Shown here: piece by piece, positions 43,800-51,858 of the stretch
How positions within the stretch are numbered: position 1 is the first letter of the stretch
Layout: each line of letters opens with the position of its first letter
IMG/VR virus record: IMGVR_UViG_3300048930_000155
Coordinates: 17,740-81,739 of that record
From: a virus
Direction: 5' to 3' (one strand)
DNA: 64,000 nt
Notes under the pieces: generated by a model
Database searches by the model: none
Told to the model about the DNA's origin: nothing
What the model saw: only the letters and a program-made list of their open reading frames with translations
Translations under genes and position numbers: made by a program

Positions 43800-44945
43800 A
43801 TGACTAATAAGTTATCCCATAGTTCAGTATCTACTTATACTACTTGTGCATATAAGTACAAACTTCGGTATATAGAAAAGCTGTACCCCAAAAATCCTAG
43901 TGCGGCGCTACTATTCGGCACGGCAATAGACAAGGCACTCACGGATATGCTAAATGATCATGCGGCAAATAACATAGACTGGCTAGGACAGACGTATAAG
44001 ACCACGTTTATCAATAATTGGCGCCGAGGCGAAGTTAATAAAAAGATCGTAGATTTATATGATAACCCTGATGTAGTCTACGCAGCGTCAGATATGGACT
44101 GGAAGTTAATGTCTAATAAAGACTTTGATGCGCTACTTACTGCGGCCACGTCCCTATATCCAGGAGTAGGGCCATTACCTAAAGGGGATCACGCCGATCT
44201 AGTGGACCTATTTAAGGCTATAGGTAAGCAAAAAGAAGCGGACGGCTGGAATAACCTTAACGACGATCAGCGCAAGTACTATAACTACGCTAACTGGCTA
44301 TGCTTAAGTATTAAAGGTGAGCTGATGATAAAAGCTTATCTAGAGAAGATTATACCTAGAATTAAAAGAGTGATAAGCGCTCAGCGGGCAATCGATATTC
44401 AAAGCGACAGTGGAGACTCTATTACGGGATTTATAGATTTAATTGCCATATGGGAAGACGGAAGAACTATAGTATTTGATAACAAAACCTCGGCTAGGGA
44501 GTACGAAGCCGACGCTGTTCTAAAGAGCCCGCAACTAGCTATATATTCGCACGCACTCGAGAATGAGCTTAAGTCTAGGACAGCAGGGTTCATAGTATTA
44601 CGAAAACTTATTAATAAGAACGCTAGTAAGAAGTGCAGCGTGTGTAATATGGACGGGGAGGGCAACAGAGCTAGAACCTGTAATAACGAAATAGGCGGTA
44701 AGCGGTGTTCAGGAGAGTGGGAAGAAGTGCTGAGGCCGGCAGCGGATATCCAAGTACTTATATCAGATATCCCGGAACAAACGGAGGCCATAACTATCCA
44801 GAACTTCGAAGAAGTTAACCATGCTATAAAGGCCCAGGTATTCCCGAGAAACATGTCAGCCTGTAAGAATGGAAGCCTAATATGCCCGTATTACTCAGTA
44901 TGCTGGCATAATAATAATAAAGATGTAGTTAAGATTGAAAAGTAA
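43800..44945 (+). CDS. Cas4/RecB-like PD-(D/E)XK exonuclease with Fe-S cysteines
   Basis: 381 residues. The start 'LSHSSVSTYTTCAYKYKLRY' has the first cluster Cys (Cys16). Motif residues follow in 'ITGFIDLIAIWEDGRTIVFD' and 'NKTS' (Asp at about 213, then Asp-x-Lys at about 226), with 'SPQLAIYSHAL' as the QxxxY motif. The last three Cys are at the end ('ACKNGSLICPYYSVCW'), as in Cas4/AddB-type iron-sulfur nucleases. An extra zinc-like 'CSVCNMDGEG...CNNEIGGKRC' insert sits at about 280. It probably resects ends for recombination. Confidence 0.8.
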   Translation: MTNKLSHSSVSTYTTCAYKYKLRYIEKLYPKNPSAALLFGTAIDKALTDMLNDHAANNIDWLGQTYKTTFINNWRRGEVNKKIVDLYDNPDVVYAASDMDWKLMSNKDFDALLTAATSLYPGVGPLPKGDHADLVDLFKAIGKQKEADGWNNLNDDQRKYYNYANWLCLSIKGELMIKAYLEKIIPRIKRVISAQRAIDIQSDSGDSITGFIDLIAIWEDGRTIVFDNKTSAREYEADAVLKSPQLAIYSHALENELKSRTAGFIVLRKLINKNASKKCSVCNMDGEGNRARTCNNEIGGKRCSGEWEEVLRPAADIQVLISDIPEQTEAITIQNFEEVNHAIKAQVFPRNMSACKNGSLICPYYSVCWHNNNKDVVKIEK

Positions 44946-44948
44946 GTG

Positions 44949-44977
44949 TGGACATAGTTTCGCGCTTTTGCTAGATT
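44949..44977 (+). promoter_or_regulatory. Candidate sigma-70 promoter
   Basis: TGGACA (44949-44954) and TAGATT (44972-44977) are 17 nt apart, followed by TATAACATATAGGAG, which contains the ribosome site for the ATG at 44996. Confidence 0.4.
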
Positions 44978-44995
44978 ATAACATATAGGAGACAT

Positions 44996-45232
44996 ATGGC
45001 AAAAATAGGAAGATCAATTAGAATGAAACAAGAAGACAAAGGACCTTACTATGTGCTTGGAATTGCAGTGACTCATGATGGTTTTGAGTTACGTAAGTTA
45101 AAGATGCACGGGGACGAAGTTATGCACGTAGAGACGGTAGCCACGTCCACAGATAGGGCCGAAATCATATCACAACTGGAAATAAATACAGTATATTATG
45201 CCTATGACTTTAACCAACAACAAAGTAAATAG
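44996..45232 (+). CDS. Hypothetical protein (78 aa)
   Basis: 78 residues behind TAGGAGACAT. A beta-rich start ('YYVLGIAVTHDGFELRKLKM') and a helical end. Not recognised. It overlaps the ankyrin gene by 35 nt. Confidence 0.45.
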   Translation: MAKIGRSIRMKQEDKGPYYVLGIAVTHDGFELRKLKMHGDEVMHVETVATSTDRAEIISQLEINTVYYAYDFNQQQSK

Positions 45233-45896
45233 CGGTACCGCACATTTTCAAACAGAGCTTAGCGACGCTTTAATCAAGTTTAGCCGCCACGGGCACCTAG
45301 CCGTAGTGCAGTACCTAATCGAAAAGGGCGCTAACGTTAGGGCCCGTGGCGACGCGGCGCTACGCAGGGCGGCGGAGAATGGACACCTAGACATCGTGCA
45401 GTACCTAATCGAAAAGGGCGCTGACGTTAGGGCCGATGATGTCGAGGCGCTACACCGGGCGGCTACTAACGGGCACCTAGCCGTAGTGCAGTACCTCATC
45501 GAAAAGGGTGCTAACGTTAGGGCCTATAACGACGCGGCGCTACACTGGGCGGCTCGTAACGGTCACTTAGACGTAGTACAGCTCCTCATCGAAAAGGGCG
45601 CTAAAGTTAGGGCCTGTGACGACTCGGCGCTACGCTGGTCGGCGGATAACGGTCACCTAGCCGTAGTGCAGTACCTAATCGAAAAGGGCGCTGACGTTAG
45701 GGCCCGTAACGACGAGGCGCTGCGTAACGCGGCGGAGAATGGTCACCTAGCCGTAGTGCAGTACCTAATCGAAAAGGGCGCTAACGTTAGGGCCCGTGAC
45801 GACGAGGCGCTACGCGAGGCGGCGCATAATGGACACAAAGACGTCGTACAATATTTAGAAAACGTTATTAAGGAGCTTAAGAAGTGCAAGTGCTAA
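45198..45896 (+). CDS. Ankyrin-repeat protein, six repeats
   Basis: 232 residues (an ATG at 45204 is an alternative). N-cap 'QTELSDALIKFSRHGHLAVV', six full 30-residue units of the form 'VVQYLIEKGA-VRA---ALR-AA-NG', and C-cap 'HKDVVQYLENVIKE'. Standard ankyrin repeats are 33 residues; the 30-residue GHL-VVQYL form is the type that I associate with giant viruses. Variable positions in each unit lie in the tips that normally contact partners. Probably cytoplasmic protein binding, target unknown. The DNA repeats are near-identical to those at 60-64 kb. Confidence 0.85.
   Translation: MPMTLTNNKVNSGTAHFQTELSDALIKFSRHGHLAVVQYLIEKGANVRARGDAALRRAAENGHLDIVQYLIEKGADVRADDVEALHRAATNGHLAVVQYLIEKGANVRAYNDAALHWAARNGHLDVVQLLIEKGAKVRACDDSALRWSADNGHLAVVQYLIEKGADVRARNDEALRNAAENGHLAVVQYLIEKGANVRARDDEALREAAHNGHKDVVQYLENVIKELKKCKC
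45291..45850 (+). repeat. Tandem 90-bp ankyrin DNA repeats
   Basis: About six head-to-tail copies of a 90-bp unit containing CGTAGTGCAGTACCTAATCG and AAAAGGGCGCTAACGTTAGG. The core half is almost invariant while the 30 bp after GTTAGGGCC vary, matching the variable loop of each protein repeat. Confidence 0.85.
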
Positions 45897-46075
45897 ACTT
45901 TATCGCAATAACTAGAGAGCTTTACTACAATCGTCCGTCTACACTAAGTAACTTGCAGCACGTAGTAGTAGTATTATCTAACGCTAGATGTCACGAATTT
46001 TTACTAAAGGTTGAGCAGGAAAGCATCAAAGCGCAAGAAGCAAAAGCTCATATCCCTACCGTCTTTGACCATTGA
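45884..46075 (+). CDS. Small hypothetical protein
   Basis: 63 residues from a GTG start that overlaps the ankyrin stop by 13 nt and has AGGAG 9 nt upstream, which decides the start. Helical, no membrane segment, ending 'KAHIPTVFDH'. Not recognised. Confidence 0.4.
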   Translation: MQVLNFIAITRELYYNRPSTLSNLQHVVVVLSNARCHEFLLKVEQESIKAQEAKAHIPTVFDH

Positions 46076-46098
46076 CATTCACTGAAGACTAGTATAAT
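46072..46098 (+). promoter_or_regulatory. Strong candidate promoter
   Basis: TTGACA (46072-46077) and TATAAT (46093-46098) are perfect boxes, with a short 15-nt spacer. They precede a GGAGG ribosome site and the annealing-protein gene. The spacing is the only weakness. Confidence 0.6.
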
Positions 46099-46119
46099 CT
46101 AAAAACACTGGAGGAAATC

Positions 46120-46695
46120 ATGGATACAGTAAAAACAAAAAAGGGCACAGTCCTTCCCTTAATGAGCCTTAAAGGTAAGCCGTATATGCAGGTAGCTCAT
46201 AGGATAGTTTGGTTTAATGAAGATACGGAAGGTGGAGCTTTCAGTATCGAGACTGAAAATCTTACTTTGTCTGAAGATCGTGCAGTTATCAAAGCTACCG
46301 TAAAGGTATTTGATAGCAGTAACCGTTTAATAAAGCAGGGCGTAGGAACTAAATCTGAATCTAAAAAGGACTTTGCGGATTTTATAGAAAAGGCTGAAAC
46401 TGGGGCCATTGGCCGAGCTATCACCATGTTAGGGTACGGTACTGCATACGCGCTCGCAGACTTAGACGAAGGCGGACGCATTATCGACAGTCCAGTAGTT
46501 AATGTTCGTAAGCAAGAAGTGAAATCGGAAATACTGTCCGCCCCTAATAGTCCCGCAGCTAACTCTACCGTTGAAGTTACAAGTACAGTAAGCCCTACGG
46601 CAGAAGGCGTTACCAAGCCCGTCGCTACAAAAAGGGCAATGTTTCAGAAGCCTGGCGCCGCTGCAGCAGTGCCTAGCTCAGATGAGTGGTCATGA
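46120..46695 (+). CDS. Rad52-type single-strand annealing protein
   Basis: 191 residues behind GGAGGAAATC. The core 'GKPYMQVAHRIVWFNEDTEG' then 'AVIKATVKVFDSSNRLIKQG' and the signature 'EKAETGAIGRAITMLGYGTA' match phage proteins of the Rad52/Rad22 superfamily that anneal complementary single strands. The last 55 residues are a Ser/Thr/Pro-rich tail ending 'PSSDEWS', like SSB-type acidic tips. It is encoded with SSB and near a RecA-like protein and exonuclease, a full recombination set. Confidence 0.68.
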   Translation: MDTVKTKKGTVLPLMSLKGKPYMQVAHRIVWFNEDTEGGAFSIETENLTLSEDRAVIKATVKVFDSSNRLIKQGVGTKSESKKDFADFIEKAETGAIGRAITMLGYGTAYALADLDEGGRIIDSPVVNVRKQEVKSEILSAPNSPAANSTVEVTSTVSPTAEGVTKPVATKRAMFQKPGAAAAVPSSDEWS

Positions 46696-46796
46696 AAACT
46701 CGCAAACAACCACGACCGGATTTCGAAACAGTATTGACGGCTACGGCGGTAGTAATAACACTAGTATATGTAGTTTATAAGGCAATAACCATTTAA
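46692..46796 (+). CDS. Tiny membrane protein (34 aa)
   Basis: An ATG overlapping the previous TGA (ATGA) opens a 34-residue frame: a basic start 'MKTRKQPRPDFE' and one hydrophobic helix 'LTATAVVITLVYVVYKAITI'. Translational coupling and the clean fill of a gap between genes support it. Function unknown. Confidence 0.45.
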   Translation: MKTRKQPRPDFETVLTATAVVITLVYVVYKAITI

Positions 46797-46810
46797 AGGA
46801 GAATAATAAA

Positions 46811-47062
46811 ATGGCTAAGTATAAAACAATTGGATCTGTGATTAAATCAAAAGACTTCGAAGTGACTAAAGAAGCTTATATTAAGATTAAAGAGGATGTT
46901 ACGCTCAAGGCTGGCTCTTTCGTAAGCCTTGTTAATCCAAGAACCCTAGCGGATAAACTCGCTGGAAAGGTGTCAGACGAGGTACTCGAAAAGATTAGAG
47001 AGCGTGGCGAAAAGACACCAAGCTTCATAATGTTCGAATTGCAGGTTAAAAATGAGGAGTAA
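46811..47062 (+). CDS. Small conserved-looking phage protein
   Basis: 83 residues behind AAAGGAGAAT. 'MAKYKTIGSVIKSKDFEVTK' then 'AGSFVSLVNPRTLADKLAGK' looks like a small protein that accompanies SSB and annealing genes in phages. No motif assigns activity. It overlaps the next gene by 11 nt. Confidence 0.5.
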   Translation: MAKYKTIGSVIKSKDFEVTKEAYIKIKEDVTLKAGSFVSLVNPRTLADKLAGKVSDEVLEKIRERGEKTPSFIMFELQVKNEE

Positions 47063-47321
47063 GTCTAAGGCCTATAGAAAGTCTAAGAAATTTAGGGTAA
47101 TGCTGTACCTTGTCGACGGCAATATCTTTTTTGTAGAGCTTAATGCCACCTCGGCTAGCGCAGCGGTGGCTAAGTTACATAAGCGCAATTTAGTGAAGAT
47201 AGAGAATGTAACAGATGCGTTCGGGTCAGAAGTTTTTCTGAACACTGCCACTATTATCAGCGCCAGTGTAGTAGAGATTAGCAATAATAAGAGCACTAAT
47301 GAAAGGATTAGCAATGTATAA
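47052..47321 (+). CDS. Small basic hypothetical protein
   Basis: 89 residues. A basic N-terminus ('RSKSKAYRKSKKFRVM') followed by a small alpha/beta domain ('VDGNIFFVELNATSASAAVA'). Overlaps the genes on both sides by 8-11 nt, with an AGG-containing site inside the upstream gene. Not recognised. Confidence 0.42.
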   Translation: MRSKSKAYRKSKKFRVMLYLVDGNIFFVELNATSASAAVAKLHKRNLVKIENVTDAFGSEVFLNTATIISASVVEISNNKSTNERISNV

Positions 47322-47598
47322 TAAAATCGTATTAGCTGGAAACTTAGTTCAAGATCCAGACGTAATTAATTTACCTGATCAGTCCATGGTTAAAATTCGA
47401 GTAGCCACTAACTTCGGGCGTGGCGAAAAGAAAGAGACTGAATACTTTAATGTGAAGATGTTTGGTAAATTGGCAGATACGTGTAAGAAGTTTCTTACAA
47501 AAGGTAAGGCGGTAATCGTAGAGGGGCGAGTTCAGACTCGTACTCACGAGGGTAAGAGTTACGTAGAAGTGCTTGCCGACGACGTTCGTTTTATCTAA
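47314..47598 (+). CDS. ssb: Single-stranded DNA-binding protein
   Basis: 94 residues from the ATG at 47314, 7 nt after AAAGGA; an in-frame ATG at 47299 is less well placed. The OB-fold pattern is clear: 'YNKIVLAGNLVQDPDV', 'VKIRVATNFGRGEKKETEYF', 'VKMFGKLADTCKKFLTKGKA' and 'VIVEGRVQTRTHEGKSYVEV'. It lacks the acidic C-terminal tail of bacterial SSB, a shorter phage form. It coats DNA during replication and recombination. Confidence 0.88.
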   Translation: MYNKIVLAGNLVQDPDVINLPDQSMVKIRVATNFGRGEKKETEYFNVKMFGKLADTCKKFLTKGKAVIVEGRVQTRTHEGKSYVEVLADDVRFI

Positions 47599-47611
47599 TA
47601 TAGGAGCTAAG

Positions 47612-48172
47612 ATGAAATACAAGATTTTGCTGGCAGCAATGCTGGCGTCATGCGGATCACCGCAGACTCAGCTATTGCCAGGAATTAATGGTATAAACGG
47701 GGTAGATGGTGCCGATGGAGCTGACGGTGTAAATGGGCTAGCTTTAATTAGCCAGGCCAGAACAGCTACTGCACTGGAGTGCCCGTCCTCTACTGGAACC
47801 GCAATAGACGTGTACCAAGATACGGACTCTTCTGGAACAGTGAGTGCCGGAGATGTATTCCAGTCCGGACTAGTCTCCTGTAACGGCACAGACGGTAATA
47901 ATTCAGTGGCTTCAGTAACGTCGTTCAACTTCACTAACCACGTCTCGTGCTTTGATCTAGGGAATAACTTTAGCGCTAAAAAATCATCCACCACTGCCAA
48001 TGACGTTAGGATCTACCCAAACAGCAGTTGTTCGGGATCACACGTAAATTCATTAGCCGAAGGTAGCGACGAAGTATTCCAAGTAACAGATAACATGTTA
48101 TTGATACTAGAGGGTAATAACTCCGGGACCATCGCGCCGTTGACTATTAGGCGAATTCTGTTTAACCTGTAA
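47612..48172 (+). CDS. Lipoprotein with collagen-like segment
   Basis: 186 residues from the ATG at 47612, behind TAGGAGCTAAG; a longer frame from 47573 lacks a site. The lipobox 'LAAMLASC' gives a lipidated Cys at about 13. Six Gly-X-Y triplets follow ('GINGINGVDGADGADGVNG'), then a domain with four or more Cys ('ALECPSSTGTAIDVYQDTDS', 'VSCFDLGNN', 'PNSSCSGS'). Such bacterial lipoproteins sit on the outer membrane. In a phage this suggests surface alteration or superinfection exclusion, which is inference. Confidence 0.65.
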   Translation: MKYKILLAAMLASCGSPQTQLLPGINGINGVDGADGADGVNGLALISQARTATALECPSSTGTAIDVYQDTDSSGTVSAGDVFQSGLVSCNGTDGNNSVASVTSFNFTNHVSCFDLGNNFSAKKSSTTANDVRIYPNSSCSGSHVNSLAEGSDEVFQVTDNMLLILEGNNSGTIAPLTIRRILFNL

Positions 48173-48200
48173 GTATACCGCACTAAACAAAGGAGATAAT

Positions 48201-48533
48201 ATGACTGATGATAAAACAAGCGCGCCCGAAGTTGTGGAGCCTAGCTTAGAGGCGCCTGCAATAGATCTAGCTAACGTAGATTTCTCAAATCCAGATAACA
48301 TTCCCAAAGAAGTGTTAGATATGCCGGTATTGATGCCTCCTAAGCGGGTGATTCATTCATACGCCTCAAACTTTAAACTTCGCCTATCTAATCCCTTTAG
48401 ATTGAATCTTAATCCTACAAGGAAGATTAGCCGAAGCTGGTATAAGGGGCAACTTATTACCTCAGACGAGTACTCTAAGATTTCGTTCGAAGAAGCCTTT
48501 GCAGATCGAAACATTATTAAGAGAGCTAAGTAA
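48201..48533 (+). CDS. Hypothetical protein before the primase-helicase
   Basis: 110 residues behind AAAGGAGATAAT. The first 45 are acidic and probably disordered; the rest is basic ('NFKLRLSNPFRLNLNPTRKI', 'SWYKGQLITSDEYSKISFEE'). Not recognised. Confidence 0.42.
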   Translation: MTDDKTSAPEVVEPSLEAPAIDLANVDFSNPDNIPKEVLDMPVLMPPKRVIHSYASNFKLRLSNPFRLNLNPTRKISRSWYKGQLITSDEYSKISFEEAFADRNIIKRAK

Positions 48534-48568
48534 ACTTAAGGCACTAACTTTACATATAGGAGCGGACT

Positions 48569-51532
48569 GTGCAAGTGAATTACGTACGACTTACTAAAGG
48601 ACTTTCAGATTACGGTAAACTTATCCCCCCTAATGAGATCTCTAAGTTCATTAAGGATTATAATAGCGATTACTATAGAAGTGTCTATCGCTACTCAGAG
48701 AATCAGTTTAACGAGTTTCAGAAGACTAAGACCGTAGCCGGTATAGTCGATGTAGTCACTCCTAGCTTAGTGTTCGACTTTGATAGTAAGGACGACACAG
48801 AGCAAGCTAGAAAGGACACAGTAGAGCTGGTATCTAGACTAATTAGCTTAGGCGTCGCTAGAGACCAGATGCTTGTATCCTATTCAGGCTCTAAAGGCTT
48901 TAGTGTAGAATTAGAAACTGTTCACTCCTTTACGCCCACTCAATTAAAAAATGTAGCCCAGAACTTAGCCACTGGACTAAATACGCTGGACACTAAGATC
49001 TATAATGCGTCTAGGGTATTTCGCGTCCCTTATACTAAGCACCCCGCCACTGGGCTGTACAAACTCCCTATTAGCATCGAACAGTTAAGCGAGTTTAATA
49101 TGGACCAGATTAAGGAGCTGGCTAAGAACTTGGATAACGCAGCCTCTCCTGCCGTAGACGGCGTAGAGCTTCCTCAGGCCATTCTAGCGCTCGCTAATAG
49201 CGCCCCAGAAGTTACGCCCATCGCCGAGGTTGGTGACATCGATTACTCTAAAAAAGAACGCGGCATGCCCTCCTGTAAGTATCGCATCCTAAATGGGGAC
49301 TTCCCATCTGGTAATCGCAATAACGCGCTAATGGCTTTAGGCGCACATTACAAATCTAAAGGCGTGCCAAAAGAAGTTAATTATAGAATCCTGAAGGGTG
49401 CAGCCGAACTTCAAGGTAGGCGTTATAACCAAACGCCGTTCGATAAGACTGAGATCTGGAACAATATTATAGAAGTGCTGTACGGCCCTCACTGGAAAGG
49501 TGCCACGTACTCTTGCGCAGATCATGACTGGTTAAAGGCTATTTGCCCTACCGGTGGCAAGTGTAGCGGTAAGGCTAAGAAAGAGTTTGTAACGATTGAC
49601 TCAGTGTCAGACATCTTCTCTAACTACGCCACTAACATCGATAAAAATACTATTAAGACTGGAATAGATACTATTGATGATAGTATTAGACTACAGACCC
49701 ACAGTCACGTAGTTATAGCGGGTTCGAGTGGCTCAGGCAAATGTCTAGGTAAGGGGACCTTAGTACTAATGTACGACGGTAGTACTAAGGTAGTCGAAGA
49801 CGTTAAAGTAGGCGACTTGCTTATGGGAGACGATTCTACTCCTCGTACCGTATTGTCGCTAGCAAGAGGTTCTGAAACGTTATATAAAGTGAGCCAAGAA
49901 GATGGAGCAGACTACATAGTAAACGAGTCTCACATTTTGTCCTTAAAGTGTACTAATGATCAGCAACACAAGGCCACTAAGACTTATATCGCTAATAGAG
50001 TAGTAGATATTTCAGTTAAAGAGTACCTAAATGCAAGCGGTAAATTCAAAGAGTGCTTTAAAGGATACAAGGCGGCTGTTGAATTCGAAGAAAAATCGCA
50101 ACCCATTCCTGCTTATCTTATGGGATACTGGCTAGGCAACGGCAGCAAATCAAAACCTCAAGTGAGTATGCATGCGAAAGACGTGGAAGTTTTGGAGTAT
50201 ATTAAAAACTACGCCACAGCTAAGGGTTATAAGTTTAACGCTGCGCGCGAGTCGGAGAATGGAGTATCCGTATATTTTTACGGGAATAAAAACGAATTCG
50301 TTAATACGCTTAGAGAACTGGAGCTTGTAAATGATAAGCACGTCCATAGGATATATCTAACGGGATCTAAGGCGCAGAGGTTAGATTTAATCGCAGGCTT
50401 ATTAGACTCTGACGGGCACTACGATCCCAATAAAAATACTTTTGAATTCACATCCTCGGATGAGCGACTTATGCAGCAATTTCAGTGGCTATGTCGCTCC
50501 GTAGGGTATAAGTGTACCTATAAGAGAGAATTAAAGCATTACAGATCTTTTACTAAAGGAAAACTCTACGAAGGGGATGCAGTTGCTTATAGGGCTTATC
50601 TAACTGGGGACAGATTAGATCTTATACCGAATAAGCTTGCAAGAAAAAGGGCCGTAGCTCAGATTAAACAGAGATATCAAGACTGCACTAAAATCTCACT
50701 AGAGAATATAGGTTTTGGAGAGTATTTTGGGTTTGAGATTGACGGTAATAAACGATTTGTGCTGGGCACAGACTTTACAGTCACACATAATACTAGCACT
50801 ATTCTAAATATTTTAAACAACGCCAGTAAAGCTGGTCTAAAGGCAGTCATGGGCAGCATGGATATGGGGGCCCCACTAATCTACCAAAAGCTGGCCCAGA
50901 AAGTAAGCGGACTAACTGATAAGAGGCTCTACGATATCTTTAAGAACAAAGATCAGAAGCGCATCAAAGAAATCCAGCAAAAGATCATGGAAGAGTACAA
51001 GAACGTATTCTTCGACTTTAGGTCTGGAGTAGAGATTGGTGAGCTTAGAGAAAATCTACTGGCCATGAAGGACCAACACGGCTCCGATCTTAAACTCGTA
51101 GTGTACGATTTCATTAATCGAATTCGAGGGCCCTATTCCGATGAGACGGCTAATCTAGCTTATATCGCCCCCAAACTATCGGACTTAGCTAACGAGACTG
51201 AAACGCTTATTATTAGCTTAGCTCAGATTGCAAGGTCTAAGGGCGGCCCTGCTACACCTCTTACAGATAGCCGAATTGCTAAAGGATCTTCCGCTATTGA
51301 GGAATCCGCTACGGTACTGTTTGGCCTGTGGAGGCCTGGCTATAATAAAGGCGATCAAGATAAGTATCTTCGCATTGCAGCCTTAAAGACGCGCATGGGT
51401 AAAGAGTTTTCTGTGGGGCTTGGCTGGGATGGCATGACTGGTAACATTCGCTCGCTTAGCTCCGAGGAAGAAGCAGACTTAGAGATCTTAGAGACAAAGG
51501 ACACTGAAAAAGACGGGTGGGGCAACTTCTAG
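48569..51532 (+). CDS. AEP primase-DnaB helicase fusion, interrupted by an intein
   Basis: 987 residues from a GTG behind TAGGAGCGGACT. Residues 60-180 look like an archaeo-eukaryotic primase: 'VFDFDSKDD' (Asp70/Asp72), 'YSGSKGFSVEL' (105-115) and 'VFRVPYTKHPATGLYKLPIS'. A PriCT-like helical region and Cys residues precede the RecA-like helicase. Its P-loop 'GSSGSGK' ends at residue 391, where a 350-residue intein begins. Helicase motifs resume with 'TSTILNILNN', 'KLVVYDFINRIRG' and 'LIISLAQIARS'. The mature protein would be 637 residues and inactive until splicing restores GSGKTS. Confidence 0.85.
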   Translation: MQVNYVRLTKGLSDYGKLIPPNEISKFIKDYNSDYYRSVYRYSENQFNEFQKTKTVAGIVDVVTPSLVFDFDSKDDTEQARKDTVELVSRLISLGVARDQMLVSYSGSKGFSVELETVHSFTPTQLKNVAQNLATGLNTLDTKIYNASRVFRVPYTKHPATGLYKLPISIEQLSEFNMDQIKELAKNLDNAASPAVDGVELPQAILALANSAPEVTPIAEVGDIDYSKKERGMPSCKYRILNGDFPSGNRNNALMALGAHYKSKGVPKEVNYRILKGAAELQGRRYNQTPFDKTEIWNNIIEVLYGPHWKGATYSCADHDWLKAICPTGGKCSGKAKKEFVTIDSVSDIFSNYATNIDKNTIKTGIDTIDDSIRLQTHSHVVIAGSSGSGKCLGKGTLVLMYDGSTKVVEDVKVGDLLMGDDSTPRTVLSLARGSETLYKVSQEDGADYIVNESHILSLKCTNDQQHKATKTYIANRVVDISVKEYLNASGKFKECFKGYKAAVEFEEKSQPIPAYLMGYWLGNGSKSKPQVSMHAKDVEVLEYIKNYATAKGYKFNAARESENGVSVYFYGNKNEFVNTLRELELVNDKHVHRIYLTGSKAQRLDLIAGLLDSDGHYDPNKNTFEFTSSDERLMQQFQWLCRSVGYKCTYKRELKHYRSFTKGKLYEGDAVAYRAYLTGDRLDLIPNKLARKRAVAQIKQRYQDCTKISLENIGFGEYFGFEIDGNKRFVLGTDFTVTHNTSTILNILNNASKAGLKAVMGSMDMGAPLIYQKLAQKVSGLTDKRLYDIFKNKDQKRIKEIQQKIMEEYKNVFFDFRSGVEIGELRENLLAMKDQHGSDLKLVVYDFINRIRGPYSDETANLAYIAPKLSDLANETETLIISLAQIARSKGGPATPLTDSRIAKGSSAIEESATVLFGLWRPGYNKGDQDKYLRIAALKTRMGKEFSVGLGWDGMTGNIRSLSSEEEADLEILETKDTEKDGWGNF
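49742..50791 (+). mobile_element. Intein with LAGLIDADG homing endonuclease
   Basis: 350 residues in frame, between Lys391 and Thr742 of the host protein. Block A 'CLGKGTLVLMYDGSTKVVED' starts with Cys1, block B includes 'NESHILSLKC', and the end is 'FVLGTDFTVTHN' with the His-Asn pair. The +1 residue is Thr. Two LAGLIDADG helices ('AYLMGYWLGNGSKS' and 'LIAGLLDSDGHY') mark a homing enzyme. Insertion splits the ATP-binding Lys and Thr of the P-loop, a favoured conserved target. Confidence 0.92.
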
Positions 51533-51561
51533 TTGCTCTGTAAGCTATTCTAGTGTAATAT
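51533..51561 (+). promoter_or_regulatory. Candidate promoter before the polymerase operon
   Basis: TTGCTC (51533-51538) and TAATAT (51556-51561) at 17-nt spacing, followed by GAGGGGAG as a ribosome site for the ATG at 51582. Confidence 0.42.
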
Positions 51562-51581
51562 AAAAGTGAGGGGAGATTATC

Positions 51582-51851
51582 ATGCAAAAACTTAGAAGAT
51601 ACCTTATTATTAGCGCTGGCGTATTAGCCGGCTTATTTCTTATCGCAGGAGGCGCGGGCCTTTATAAAGCAGGGCGAATCAGCGGATCAGTTTATGGGTG
51701 CCTGAAAATGGCAGAACTTGTAATGCCGCCCGCAATGCAGCCCGAATGCGGATTTGTAGAGGACGACCTTGCACTATCTTTTATTAATCCGTTTACGCGT
51801 AGCCGAGCCACAGTAAACTTAGAAACTCAAACAGAAATATTACCTGAATAG
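51582..51851 (+). CDS. Single-TM protein (89 aa)
   Basis: 89 residues: basic start, membrane helix 'YLIISAGVLAGLFLIAGGAG' (about 7-26), then a short external part with two Cys ('YGCLKMAELVMPPAMQPECG'). Signal-anchor topology is likely. Not recognised. Confidence 0.45.
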   Translation: MQKLRRYLIISAGVLAGLFLIAGGAGLYKAGRISGSVYGCLKMAELVMPPAMQPECGFVEDDLALSFINPFTRSRATVNLETQTEILPE

Positions 51852-51858
51852 GTGTGCC

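Noticed and set aside
45248-45499. Minus-strand frame inside the ankyrin gene
   Set aside because: Arises from the repeat's base periodicity and repeats itself every 30 codons.
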